DNA of 64,000 bases from an uncultured Bacteroidia bacterium (GCA_902785785.1 CADAAA010000005.1:124001-188000); one strand, 5' to 3'. Counted from the first letter of the stretch, positions 16,764 through 25,412 are shown. Translations and numbers: made by a program. Notes: generated by a model not told the origin, from the sequence alone.

Positions 16764-17243
16764 ATGAAAAAGAAGACAACATTGGAACTTGTGGAACAAT
16801 CAGCGAAGGTCAGTTTATATTCAATCAGCTTTTTGATGGATCGCATGACCGAGTTTGAGTTGTTTCTAAGGAAATTCGAAGAAGAGGCCTATTACAATGA
16901 GGACTATCAGAGAATACTGTATGCTCTTTCAATAATCCTCGAGAGGGGAGCATTGGAAAGATACTTTCGTCCTGAAGGGAAGATAAATGATGATTTATGT
17001 GCTTTACCTATCGAATCGGGCCGGATTAGGTTATTCTGTCTCCGCATCTCGGATGAGGTACTCATCCTTGGAAACGGAGATATAAAACGAACTGCAGCAT
17101 ATGAAGATGACCCTAGATTATTGGGGTATTCTCTGGATTTACAGCGATTCGATAAATTACTGCGAAAGGATATTGAGGATGGAATTGTGATTATAGAGGA
17201 AAAAGAACTGACCAATATAGAAGACAGAGAGTATTTGATATGA
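16764..17243 (+). CDS. HigB/RelE-like toxin of a type II toxin-antitoxin pair (putative)
   Basis: A 159-residue protein whose second half has the RelE/HigB-like strand pattern with basic residues, RIRLFCLRISDEVLILGNGDIKRT followed by a helical tail. The first half is helical and longer than in the smallest HigB proteins. The assignment depends largely on context: toxin first, antitoxin second, 4-bp overlap (ATGA), own promoter, AT-rich composition. Probably a ribosome-dependent mRNA interferase; catalytic residues cannot be named with confidence. Confidence 0.62.
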   Translation: MKKKTTLELVEQSAKVSLYSISFLMDRMTEFELFLRKFEEEAYYNEDYQRILYALSIILERGALERYFRPEGKINDDLCALPIESGRIRLFCLRISDEVLILGNGDIKRTAAYEDDPRLLGYSLDLQRFDKLLRKDIEDGIVIIEEKELTNIEDREYLI

Positions 17244-17503
17244 AACAGAATGCTTTGCTTCACAAGCAGCTTGGACAAGTGTCCCCGGCTATTAAGCAGG
17301 AGATGGATTGGTCATGTGCAATCATAGATAAAATCTATTCTATCCTCGAACATAAAGGCATATCGCAGAGAGAACTAGCCAAAAGGATAGGTTGCAACGA
17401 GACACAAATCACACGTTGGACAAGAGGATTTCCTAACTTCACCTTATCCTCTTTGGCCAAACTCTCAGAAGCATTGGGGGAACCTCTTATAAAGATCTCC
17501 TAA
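17240..17503 (+). CDS. Xre-family antitoxin (HigA-like)
   Basis: An 87-residue protein with a classic lambda-repressor-type helix-turn-helix at about residues 33-85 (ILEHKGISQRELAKRIGCNETQITRWTRG). It starts in the stop codon of the upstream toxin gene. It is expected to neutralise the toxin and repress the operon. Its end overlaps the convergent exonuclease gene by 4 bp. Confidence 0.8.
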   Translation: MKQNALLHKQLGQVSPAIKQEMDWSCAIIDKIYSILEHKGISQRELAKRIGCNETQITRWTRGFPNFTLSSLAKLSEALGEPLIKIS

Positions 17504-17994
17504 AGAATTCGAAGTGCAATCGCCGCGCAGGCCTCGGCGTCGGCGAGGGCGTGATGGTGGCGGGTGAGGTCAAACCCGCACGCGGCGGCCACGGTCTGCA
17601 GCTGATGGTTCGGCAGCAGCCTGCCGAAGTGCCGCCGCGACGCCGCCAGCGTATCCAGGAACACATATTTGGGATAATCCATCTGGTACACCCGGAACAC
17701 CGCCCGCAGGCAGCCTTCGTCGAAGCGCGCATTGTGCGCCACCAGCGGCAGCCCGGCGACGGCCGGCGCGATGCGTTCCCACACGCGTGGGAACACCGGC
17801 GCGGCCTCAGTGTCCTCCGGCCCCAGGCCGTGCACCCTCCTGCAGAACCACGAATAGTACTCCGGCTCCGGATGTATCAAGCTGTACAGCCGGTCCACCA
17901 CGCACCCTCCCCGCACAACGACCACCCCGACGCTGCACACGCTCGACGGCCACTCATTCGCCGTCTCGAAATCAATTGCCGCAAAGTCCCTCAT
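17500..17994 (-). CDS. DEDDh 3'-5' exonuclease, DnaQ-like
   Basis: A 164-residue stand-alone exonuclease domain. Exo I is FAAIDFETAN (Asp and Glu ligands), Exo II VAHNARFDEG, Exo III HHALADAEACAA with the catalytic histidine. It resembles the epsilon-like nucleases found as single genes in Bacteroidales; a role in DNA repair or RNA turnover cannot be told apart. A TATCTTTG -7 box (18009-18002) ends 7 bp before the ATG, suggesting a leaderless transcript. Confidence 0.85.
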   Translation of the reverse strand: MRDFAAIDFETANEWPSSVCSVGVVVVRGGCVVDRLYSLIHPEPEYYSWFCRRVHGLGPEDTEAAPVFPRVWERIAPAVAGLPLVAHNARFDEGCLRAVFRVYQMDYPKYVFLDTLAASRRHFGRLLPNHQLQTVAAACGFDLTRHHHALADAEACAAIALRIL

Positions 17995-18027
17995 GCCTCC
18001 GCAAAGATACGAATTCCATAAAACAAT

Positions 18028-18055
18028 CGGAGCAGCCCGGTAGGGGACTGCTCCG
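18028..18055 (-). terminator. terminator of the endonuclease/lipoprotein gene
   Basis: CGGAGCAG and CTGCTCCG form a perfect 8-bp stem, extendable through CCC/GGG, followed on the minus strand by ATTGTTTT. It lies 6 bp past the stop at 18062. The + strand side carries six A residues, so it may act in both directions. Confidence 0.65.
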
Positions 18056-18061
18056 AAAAAA

Positions 18062-19228
18062 TCATAGTATCAAAACGCTTGTTTTACCATCTTCGGCATT
18101 CTCCTGCATTGTCTTGGGGACTCTCGGGAAGAAATCGAATCCGGACCTTGATTCTATATTGTCAATACTCGTAATGCCTACAGAATAATCGCTGCTACTA
18201 TGTTTCTTGTTTTCAAACACATAGGCGCATCCTTTAGCGGCAGACACTACTCCAGGAGACGAGAAGGTACACTTCATCAGACACTTATAGAAATGACTCG
18301 GAATCTGTATCCCGTCAGAATATTTAGGCGTTCCTTCATAAAGCACGCCTGTAACCACATAAAGGGTATCCGACCCAGTGGGAGAACTCGCCTTGACAGC
18401 CTGCTCAAGCTCATTCCATACAGAACCGTTAAAACCATTCTGCAATTGAGGAGCTTGATTTGAATGATAAAACGTCTGCTTGTTTTGCGCAACTGTCGTC
18501 TGGCGATAATTCGATGCCACAAGATGACCTTTGCTATATCCGCTTACACCACTCTGTTGCCAATCACCAAGACCTGTAAATGCGGGATCATCTGTCCACC
18601 CGTCATTACGACCGACACCATTATCTGCCCACATGGAAGCATGCATTGCATGAGCAGTCCAGACCGGGGCCTTCTTGCTCCCATCAAGCATGACGGTATA
18701 GTTCCTGACCACGGCCCCGTTATACATGTATGTATGAGTGGCAACTGCACGATTGGAATCTGTGGTCAAATAACGATACCACATGTATCCTCTTCCAGTA
18801 GCTTCGTTCCCACTAACCATGGAACCAGTTGTAGAAACTGTAGGCACCTCGAAACAAGTAAGGTATCCGAGATCATCAGTAATAGTCGCTGATCGAGTCG
18901 TGAAACTCCGGACATCACTTACAATTTCCTCATATTCAGTTCCGTTCCATACGCTCATGAAGGCCTGATAATAGTAGGTCGTACCCTCACTAAGTCCTAT
19001 TAGGTCAGATGAATAACTACCGGTTGAAGCGTTTATCTCGTTGTTATAGTAAACCTTGTTTGTCAAAGAACTCGCATTAGTACCATACCTGAAACCTATT
19101 TCTGTAGGCTTAGGATTGGTACAGACTCCTTTGAAGTTAGCGGTCAGGGTTGCCCCTGACGCGCTAACATTGGAGTGCGAAACGGCTGTGTAGTTTCCTA
19201 CCCCGGAGGTTCCGCCTCCGGATCCTCC
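18062..19228 (-). CDS. DNA/RNA non-specific endonuclease module, in frame behind a TGA (likely 3' half of a split gene)
   Basis: This 388-residue stretch continues the frame of the upstream lipoprotein gene directly after its TGA at 19231-19229. It begins with a Gly/Ser linker (GGSGGGTSG), then a fibronectin-III-like domain (about 15-125), then a NUC-type nuclease with the SKGHLVAS motif (catalytic His) and NQAPQLQNGFNGSVWNELE. There is no signal peptide and no good start codon of its own; the first usable codon (TTG at 19066) would cut the Fn3 domain. It is therefore either the detached end of a nonsense-mutated gene or made by TGA read-through. Confidence 0.75.
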   Translation of the reverse strand, partial: GGSGGGTSGVGNYTAVSHSNVSASGATLTANFKGVCTNPKPTEIGFRYGTNASSLTNKVYYNNEINASTGSYSSDLIGLSEGTTYYYQAFMSVWNGTEYEEIVSDVRSFTTRSATITDDLGYLTCFEVPTVSTTGSMVSGNEATGRGYMWYRYLTTDSNRAVATHTYMYNGAVVRNYTVMLDGSKKAPVWTAHAMHASMWADNGVGRNDGWTDDPAFTGLGDWQQSGVSGYSKGHLVASNYRQTTVAQNKQTFYHSNQAPQLQNGFNGSVWNELEQAVKASSPTGSDTLYVVTGVLYEGTPKYSDGIQIPSHFYKCLMKCTFSSPGVVSAAKGCAYVFENKKHSSSDYSVGITSIDNIESRSGFDFFPRVPKTMQENAEDGKTSVLIL

Positions 19229-21973
19229 TCATTCGTACGTAACTTCAATCTTAGAAATAACTATGCCAGCCGCAGCTGTAGAATTAATCTCAAAAACTAA
19301 AGCATCATTCGACCCAAGGGTAATGTTATTGATCGTAGTTGAGTAAGTAGTCGAGGTTGTTTTAACCAAATCGGTTGCACTCAACATTGCTATTGAACCA
19401 GCTGTAATTGTCAAAACAGGGCCTGTATTGGAAGTACAATAACCCGTAAGAGAAACCGATTTGATAGTCTTTCCAGCGAATCCAGTCGTTGAAATTTTAA
19501 CCTGAGTCGCAGGATTTGACTTGGATCCAATCTTACAATCGTTGTTTGAACCTTGGAAAGCCGGTTCCCCCTCAACCGTAGTGGACCACGTAATACCATT
19601 ATGTGTAACAGATGTGGTCTCTGCATTCTTCCACGTAACATCACAAGTCCCATTGGAACCCGCAGCGGAGTCAATAGTCATTGTATAGGTTGTTGGGCCA
19701 CCTGTTTGAATAGGCTTAAAGGTGGCAGTAACGACAACATTAGCAGCGGGCATCGTAAACTTATTGTTGTTTACAGTAATTGAATTATTATCTGCGTCCA
19801 CAACAGTTAACTGCTCCAATTCATAGTTCGTATCAGGAGTAACCGTCAAAGTTATTTCAGTTCCCTGTGTTGCAGAAGTAGGATTCGCTGTAACACTACC
19901 ATAGGAGGCTTCGCTAATAGAAACTGAATATTCAGTCACAACAACCGTAGTACCGCCCGTATAGTATACCTTTACAGCGGTAAAACCACATGTTCCACCA
20001 ACAGAAGCTGATACTACATTTGTTCCATCAAACGGGGTAACTGTCACGGTGGTTCCGTTCACTGTAGCACTTGCATTAGTCCAAGTGGATCCCTTTAAAG
20101 TGTTAGCATAGCTCTCAGATGTAGCAGTAAACTCAATCTTTGTAATCTCGCAAGTACCATTCGGAGTAATGGTCAGAACATTTCCGCTATAGAATCTAGA
20201 AGAAGTCCTTGTGGAAGGAATATAATTATTTGGAGCTGTACCTGTACCCTTTGCATTTTGCATCGTGACATTATCATTAGACCAAACAACGGCATTCTCA
20301 GAAGCGGAGGCATAGGTAGCTTTAGAAAGATCCCACGTAAAATCTTTCTCCGTCGCAGCAGGGATAACAGTAACGGCATATTGTGATTCTGCAGCAGGAT
20401 AATTATTGAATGCAGGGACACGCACACTAATAGTGGTTTCACCTTCGGCAATACCGGTAACATTGCCCTCTTCATCCACTGTGGCTATAGTCTCGTCATT
20501 AGAAACAAATGAGATGTCTGCTCCTGAATTGACTGATACCACGTTTTTCTTTGTTTTACCTACCTGGACAGAAAGAGTTTCCATTGCTATTGTGAACTCT
20601 GTAGTATAAACAATTTCTTCTACTTTGAAGTTCTTAATCTCCCAAGTACCAGCAGCTTCGGATGTTGAAACATATTTGAAAGCGAAAACGACCTTCTTTC
20701 CAACGTAATCGGAAAGATCAAAAGTGAAAGGCTCGAAACTAGACCAAGTTCCACTAAGTGCGGGATAGGTATTAGGAATCTGGGTGAATTCATCGTCACC
20801 TACAACCTTAATCCAAAGAGACCCATCTCCGTCAGCCATAAATTTGTTGACGCACTGATCAAAGGAAAGCTCAGCCGCCTTGACATCAGTTAGGTCAATC
20901 TGCGGAGAAACCAGCCAAGACTCGGAAGCATAATTGACTTTGTTTATGTAAGAAGTCACCTTAGCTCCATAAGATGAGTCAAAGCTCCAAATAGAAGTCT
21001 GTCCTTCAGGAAGCGTAACGTTCTCGATAGAGAAGTCGCCTTGGTTCACCGTGAAAGCCTCCTCGTAAGGAAGGGTTTTAACAACCTCAACAACACCGCT
21101 GCGGTTTGCATTTTTGAGGTCCATATTGAAGGTTTTGAGACCATTACGGTTAAACGTCATTTCAGGCAGAGTCCAAGTGTAAGTGGCAGCATCTGTCCCA
21201 ACTGTAATAGTTCCTCCAAACTGTCCGGGAGCTAATACCATATAAATCGAAGATGCATCGGTCTTGGCACTAGCAACAGTGGCCTCTTGATTGACCTTGA
21301 CAGTGTTAGATCCGTTCTCAGTAATATCAAATGCAAGAGTTGAAGCATCAGCTGCATTTACTTTAGTAAGATCAATAGACGCAGTTCCTGCAATTGAAGC
21401 ATCACTAGCTTCAAGAGAAATGTATTGAATCGTCTCTGAGAGATAATCCGCTTTTGAAGAATAAACCTTAAAACAGATAATCGAACCCAAATTAAGGAAA
21501 TTAATAGTTCCATTAGGGCGAGATTTGGCTTCAGCTTCTTCCAAAACCTTGAAAGGGACACCCACCATAGGCATAGCAGCATCAACTCCTCCCTGCTGAA
21601 CATTGCTCAGGGCAATCTTAACAGCTGTCTTATCCGAATTACTGGCATTAGGATAATAAGCATATGCATATGAATTAGCAGGAATAATCTCGGGGCTATA
21701 GAGAATTACAGTTCTAGGAGTGTTTTCCAGATTGATTTCTGCATATCCAGTATATCCATCAAGGAACATTCCAACTCTGTCACCAGCTACCCATGTAACG
21801 CCACTATTGTCAAGCGTAGCTTTAGTCATATCTTCAGCTAAAGCAGACTCTTCATTGACTGCAAATTCATATCGGTAGCCTTCAGCAGGAGCCTGAGAAC
21901 CAATTTCGCTCTTGTTACAAGAGACAAATGTTGCCAATACGGCAAGAATAGTAAATACAAATGTTCTTTTCAT
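19229..21973 (-). CDS. large multidomain surface lipoprotein (N-terminal part of a split nuclease gene)
   Basis: A 914-residue protein with a lipoprotein signal ending LATFVSC (Cys19). In order: fimbrillin-like N-terminal region (about 30-280, DMTKATLDNSGVTWVAGDRVG), a choice-of-anchor-like beta domain (about 300-455), a Big_2-like domain (about 460-535, VSFNDET-type pattern FVSNDETIATVDEEGNVTG), a beta domain (545-680), an InlB-B-like repeat (690-755, YGSVTANPTSATQGTEITLTV) and a last beta domain ending KIEVTYE. It ends in TGA, but the same frame runs on for 388 codons into a nuclease. Likely exported and surface anchored. AT-richer than its neighbours, suggesting acquired DNA. Starts 23 bp after the 45-residue peptide gene. 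Confidence 0.85.
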   Translation of the reverse strand: MKRTFVFTILAVLATFVSCNKSEIGSQAPAEGYRYEFAVNEESALAEDMTKATLDNSGVTWVAGDRVGMFLDGYTGYAEINLENTPRTVILYSPEIIPANSYAYAYYPNASNSDKTAVKIALSNVQQGGVDAAMPMVGVPFKVLEEAEAKSRPNGTINFLNLGSIICFKVYSSKADYLSETIQYISLEASDASIAGTASIDLTKVNAADASTLAFDITENGSNTVKVNQEATVASAKTDASSIYMVLAPGQFGGTITVGTDAATYTWTLPEMTFNRNGLKTFNMDLKNANRSGVVEVVKTLPYEEAFTVNQGDFSIENVTLPEGQTSIWSFDSSYGAKVTSYINKVNYASESWLVSPQIDLTDVKAAELSFDQCVNKFMADGDGSLWIKVVGDDEFTQIPNTYPALSGTWSSFEPFTFDLSDYVGKKVVFAFKYVSTSEAAGTWEIKNFKVEEIVYTTEFTIAMETLSVQVGKTKKNVVSVNSGADISFVSNDETIATVDEEGNVTGIAEGETTISVRVPAFNNYPAAESQYAVTVIPAATEKDFTWDLSKATYASASENAVVWSNDNVTMQNAKGTGTAPNNYIPSTRTSSRFYSGNVLTITPNGTCEITKIEFTATSESYANTLKGSTWTNASATVNGTTVTVTPFDGTNVVSASVGGTCGFTAVKVYYTGGTTVVVTEYSVSISEASYGSVTANPTSATQGTEITLTVTPDTNYELEQLTVVDADNNSITVNNNKFTMPAANVVVTATFKPIQTGGPTTYTMTIDSAAGSNGTCDVTWKNAETTSVTHNGITWSTTVEGEPAFQGSNNDCKIGSKSNPATQVKISTTGFAGKTIKSVSLTGYCTSNTGPVLTITAGSIAMLSATDLVKTTSTTYSTTINNITLGSNDALVFEINSTAAAGIVISKIEVTYE

Positions 21974-21996
21974 AATACTACTTGATTTCTCACCAA

Positions 21997-22134
21997 TTAA
22001 AAATCAACTTCTCCCTCATCATTAGGGGTCTGCGTTCCATCTAGGCTACCACAGATGATGCCTTGCACCTTAACAGAAATCACCATGCACTCAGGTGCGG
22101 AGTACACTTCTTCGTTGTTTTTGATTGTTAACAT
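21997..22134 (-). CDS. 45-residue peptide encoded ahead of the lipoprotein
   Basis: Short frame starting MLTIKNNEEVYSAPECMVI and continuing with VQGIICGS and an acidic tail GEVDF. It has its own promoter-like sequence and no signal peptide. Peptides with this pattern (apolar-charged alternation, Gly, Cys-Gly-Ser) are often found just before lipoprotein or protease genes in Bacteroidales; their role is not known to me. Its position, 23 bp before the lipoprotein start, indicates one transcript. Confidence 0.6.
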   Translation of the reverse strand: MLTIKNNEEVYSAPECMVISVKVQGIICGSLDGTQTPNDEGEVDF

Positions 22135-22186
22135 AACGCGTTTAGTTATTGATTAATTGTTTATATAGTTTCAGTCTTACAAACTG

Positions 22187-22194
22187 CAAAGTTA
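22187..22194 (-). promoter_or_regulatory. -7 element for the peptide-lipoprotein operon
   Basis: TAACTTTG on the minus strand, about 52 bp upstream of the peptide ATG at 22134; no clear -33 TTG at the right distance. The rest of 22195-22353 shows one 8-bp inverted repeat (GCAGCGGC / GCCGCTGC, near 22290-22320), with no gene identified. Confidence 0.5.
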
Positions 22195-22353
22195 CGAAAA
22201 GAATACCTATTATAAAAAGGATTTAGGTGGTTTTTATCAACATTTTACGGAGGGGTTTTGAACAGGGGGAGGGCATGATGCGGGAGCAGCGGCGCGCTGT
22301 AAAGCATGCCGCTGCCCGTATCTGCGTCCCAGACGGTTTCACCGTTATAACTG

Positions 22354-22668
22354 TTAAAAGCCTATGCCATTCTTAGTCAAATGCACCTGCATTCCCAATG
22401 CAGATACTATTCGATAAAAAGAAGCGACTGTGGGCACGGTTTTTCCGTGTTCTATTTTGGAAATATAAGACTTATCCGAGCCTATCCTCTCAGCAAGCTC
22501 AGCCTGCGTAATCCCTGCCTGTCTGCGGGCATTCCTAAGGATCTCTGCATTGTATTCTTCCCAGGCGCGGGATTCCTCTGCCTTCCATGTTTCGGACCCC
22601 ACTGGACCGAAGCGCTCAATGAGATGAGCGATTACGTCATAATACTCTGGATTGCCTTTTTGCTTCAT
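22354..22668 (-). CDS. Xre-family transcriptional regulator, orphan antitoxin-like
   Basis: A 104-residue protein (start MKQKGNPEYYD) with a C-terminal helix-turn-helix at about 45-100 (ARRQAGITQAELAERIGSDKSYISKIEHG). The N-terminal part (AHLIERFGPVGSETWKAEESRAWEEYNAEI) resembles HigA-type antitoxins whose toxin is usually encoded directly upstream. No toxin gene is found in the 217 bp upstream (22669-22885), so it seems to be a solitary remnant or stand-alone regulator. Confidence 0.75.
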   Translation of the reverse strand: MKQKGNPEYYDVIAHLIERFGPVGSETWKAEESRAWEEYNAEILRNARRQAGITQAELAERIGSDKSYISKIEHGKTVPTVASFYRIVSALGMQVHLTKNGIGF

Positions 22669-22885
22669 AATAGATGGCTTCTCGCAAAGGTCTGATAGCT
22701 CCCTTATACGCAATAATCCTTCTCACTGCACAAAGATAACAAAAGTTGTCAAACTATACAACAAATTAAAAACAGGTATTCGGCTTTATGATAAAAGCCG
22801 CCACAAGAACGCGAAAAGATTCGTGTTTTTCCCACAAAAAGATACGTCCGGAGGGGTTGGACGAAGAAATGTATGAATCTGTATG

Positions 22886-23884
22886 TCAGTCGGAGAGGAG
22901 AGCGGTGGCGAAGAAGGTCGCCATGCGGTCGCGGATCTCGGTGAAGCGGGGAGTGAGGACACCGTCGTTGTCGAGGTGGAGGCGGTGGGCCTTCTCGGGG
23001 CAGGGGACATGCTCGCAGGGGATGCCAAGCTCCTGGGCGGCGTCGAAGACGGCTTTGGTGCCGTAGACCCTGCCGGCTTGGCGGATCCTAAGCGGGAAAC
23101 CTCTGCGGTAGGGGACAACGGGATCCTTTTCCGACTGGAAGGAGAGAATGGGGACAGAGGCGTTCCGGAGAACAGAGAGGTCGCGGACGTAGCCCCAGAG
23201 GTTGGCGACGGCGCGGATGCGGAAAGGCGGGGCGGGAGCGAAGCCGGAGGCTGAGCTCCCGCCCGGGTCGGGCTCGGCGGCTGGCGCAGGCTCCGCAGGA
23301 GCCGCCGCGCCGCCCGCTAGGCCGTAGGCGAGGCCAAGGGCCATCGCCGCGCCGGCGCTCGTCCCTGCCGCAAAGACCCGTTCCGGGTCGATCCGCAGGT
23401 CCTCGCGCCCGAGCAGATACCCCAGTGCGGTGCGAGCGTCCTCCAGGGCGTCAGCCTCTGCTTTCAGCAGCCCTTTCCGCCCCAGCGGAAAGCCCATCCG
23501 GTAATTGATCGATGCCGCGACATATCCCAGCGAAGCGAAATACTTGCACCACTCCGTCTGCCCCTTTTCGTCCTTACTGCCAATGAGATAAGCTCCTCCA
23601 TGCATCATCAGCAGCAACGGCCTGCCGGCATCTCCATCCCCCTCCGGGGAATAAATATCCATCTTCAGATCCAGCTGCTTCGGCGGCCGCAGCGTACTCG
23701 CCAGCTCAATGGCATCCGGCATCCCATGATCCGGTCCTTCGTCCCAATACCCCTCAACAACGCTGTAGACCACATCCTCCTCCACCGTCACCCCATACAC
23801 GGGCTCGGTATACTGTAGCGAGTCGCCCACTGACCCCGTGGCGACCCCCAACATCGCTGAAGCTATTAAACTGGCCATACCCAT
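22886..23884 (-). CDS. secreted alpha/beta-hydrolase, esterase/lipase type
   Basis: A 332-residue hydrolase with a probable signal peptide (MGMASLIASAMLGVATG). The oxyanion motif is LLLMMHGGAYLIG, the nucleophile serine sits in FAAGTSAGAAMA, and the likely acid and histidine are in SEKDPVVPY and EKAHRLH. It resembles BD-FAE/acetyl-esterase-like enzymes acting on short acyl esters. Odd is an Ala/Pro/Gly-rich insertion (AAAPAEPAPAAEPDPG) right after the nucleophile helix. The start at 23884 is used because a TATTTTTG -7 box lies at 23913-23906. Confidence 0.8.
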   Translation of the reverse strand: MGMASLIASAMLGVATGSVGDSLQYTEPVYGVTVEEDVVYSVVEGYWDEGPDHGMPDAIELASTLRPPKQLDLKMDIYSPEGDGDAGRPLLLMMHGGAYLIGSKDEKGQTEWCKYFASLGYVAASINYRMGFPLGRKGLLKAEADALEDARTALGYLLGREDLRIDPERVFAAGTSAGAAMALGLAYGLAGGAAAPAEPAPAAEPDPGGSSASGFAPAPPFRIRAVANLWGYVRDLSVLRNASVPILSFQSEKDPVVPYRRGFPLRIRQAGRVYGTKAVFDAAQELGIPCEHVPCPEKAHRLHLDNDGVLTPRFTEIRDRMATFFATALLSD

Positions 23885-23908
23885 CTCACCGATAGTGTTG
23901 CATTGCAA

Positions 23909-24057
23909 AAATACTCATTTATTCTCTCCGCTCCAACACTTTCTCCCACCTTCCCCTTCTCTCCTTATCCCCACCCCCACAACCTTCGACCTTTGTCATA
24001 AGGTTTACACCCCCTAACAGTTATACCACCCATAACCTTCACCCGCCAACTACACAA
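23909..24057. other. pyrimidine-rich intergenic stretch
   Basis: No gene seen. The + strand is C/T-rich and contains AACCTT...AAGGTT (23991-24006) and AACCTTC (24034), the same kind of dyad as in the hisF-hisIE gap. The hydrolase promoter overlaps its left end. Confidence 0.4.
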
Positions 24058-24435
24058 TCTGAACAAATAACGCCAAATCGTTCAGATTAGCAGAAAAAAG
24101 TCCGCCTTCTGAACAAATCACGTCATTATATTCAGATTCGCGCAGAAATGTCCGCTTTCTGAACAAACCGCGCCTTAAAATTCAGATTCAAACAGAAATG
24201 CTCACTTTCTGAACATATCACGCGCAAATATTCAGATTCAAGCAGGAAAACCGCTTTCTGAACATATTACGTCATTATATTCAGATTCGCGCAGAAATGC
24301 CCACTTTCTGAACAAACCGCGCCAAATAATTCAGATTCAAGCAGAAATGCTCACTTTCTGAACATATCACGCGCAAATATTCAGATTCAAGCAGGAAAGC
24401 CCGCCTTCTGAACAAATCACGTCGAATTATTCAGA
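24058..24435. repeat. palindromic array, family 2 (eight units, 49-50-bp period)
   Basis: Eight 29-bp units bounded by TCTGAA and TTCAGA start at 24058, 24108, 24158, 24208, 24257, 24307, 24357 and 24407. The inner 16-17 nt vary between units (for example ATCACGTCATTATA, ACCGCGCCTTAAAA, ATCACGCGCAAATA), while the 20-21-nt spacers are similar (for example GCAGAAATGCTCACTT). Units 2-4 reappear as 5-7, a 149-bp higher-order duplication. The array ends 45 bp from the stop codon of RAYT-2. Not a CRISPR, because spacers are not unique. Confidence 0.9.
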
Positions 24436-24479
24436 AAAAGGCGAGCTAGCACGCTAAACGGCTAGCAGGAAACATCGTT

Positions 24480-25412
24480 TTAACGGCCAGAAAGAAACAT
24501 CGCCCTAAGTATATCACGGTCAACGCGAAGGATGCGCGCTATCTGTTTGTCCGTGGCGTTGTATTCAAAGTGCATTCTTCGCGCCAGCGCCAGTTTAGCG
24601 TCGCTCGGCAGGGCAGACGGTTTGCCGATGCCATAATCCTTTCGGCAAATCGAGACGATTGCGGCAAACAATTCGTTATCCGTGTAGTAGACCAATTCAC
24701 CCAATTCAGCAGCAATCTTCCGTTGTCCTTCGACATCGCGTGAAATCAAGTGGAAATAATGATGTCCGTCCCGGTAAAGCGCCATCGCAGCAGTGATATC
24801 ACAGAATACGATTGGAGAGATATATCCATCTACCACATTCAATAAAGCCATGTGGTCGAAAGCCCCGCTGTGAATGACGTTCCTGATCTGCCTGACAGTC
24901 AGCTTTTCCTTGCTGTGGCTGTGCCACGAAACCGCATCCTGATTGAAGAAAAAACGGTTGGTTCCCCATCGATAGGTGAACGGCGTTTCATCGGGATCGA
25001 CAAGGAAACCATTCCTGTTCGTATAGGCAATCACAGTGCGCAGATAATCAAGGTCTTCTATAGCATTGAGCTTCTCCTCCCATCTACTCAGATCTACCGT
25101 CCTGCCGATACCCTTCAAATACATTTGCAAGCGATGCCTGAACATATGAAAGAAAGCGCAGCAGTCATCCTTCTTTCCGGATAGCGTAATATGTAAATGG
25201 TTGTTCATCAGCTGAAAAGCCAGAATCTTGATTCCCGGAAAAGACATGGCACACAAAGCTATCAAGAGCATTCCCACCCTGAAGTCATCGTCCGTCACGA
25301 ATATAATTTCAAAGTTCTCAGCCGTATAGAGATGCCAGCATGGCGAAAGTTCTCTGAACAAGGTCTCGCATCTCGCCTCTTTTTCCGCGAATGTGTAACG
25401 AAGTGTAGTCAT
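24480..25412 (-). CDS. second REP-associated (RAYT-like) HUH/Y1 transposase
   Basis: A 310-residue paralogue of the gene at 12099-13043, collinear throughout. The HUH motif is MNNHLHITLSG (H72, H74); the probable catalytic tyrosine is Y130 in RTVIAYTNRNGFLV; TYRWGTNRFFF and the C-terminal helix-turn-helix region (RRMHFEYNATDKQIARILRVDR) are conserved. A TACATTTG -7 box lies at 25431-25424, 12 bp before the ATG. It is flanked on both sides by palindromes of family 2, which differ in sequence from the palindromes around RAYT-1. The matched enzyme-repeat pairing suggests specificity, which is inference. Confidence 0.85.
   Translation of the reverse strand: MTTLRYTFAEKEARCETLFRELSPCWHLYTAENFEIIFVTDDDFRVGMLLIALCAMSFPGIKILAFQLMNNHLHITLSGKKDDCCAFFHMFRHRLQMYLKGIGRTVDLSRWEEKLNAIEDLDYLRTVIAYTNRNGFLVDPDETPFTYRWGTNRFFFNQDAVSWHSHSKEKLTVRQIRNVIHSGAFDHMALLNVVDGYISPIVFCDITAAMALYRDGHHYFHLISRDVEGQRKIAAELGELVYYTDNELFAAIVSICRKDYGIGKPSALPSDAKLALARRMHFEYNATDKQIARILRVDRDILRAMFLSGR

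Noticed and set aside
22255-22345. Minus-strand fragment reading NGETVWDADTGSGMLYSAPL
   Set aside because: It looks protein-like but has no start, is under 35 codons and is out of frame with the regulator upstream; at most a gene remnant, too little to annotate.
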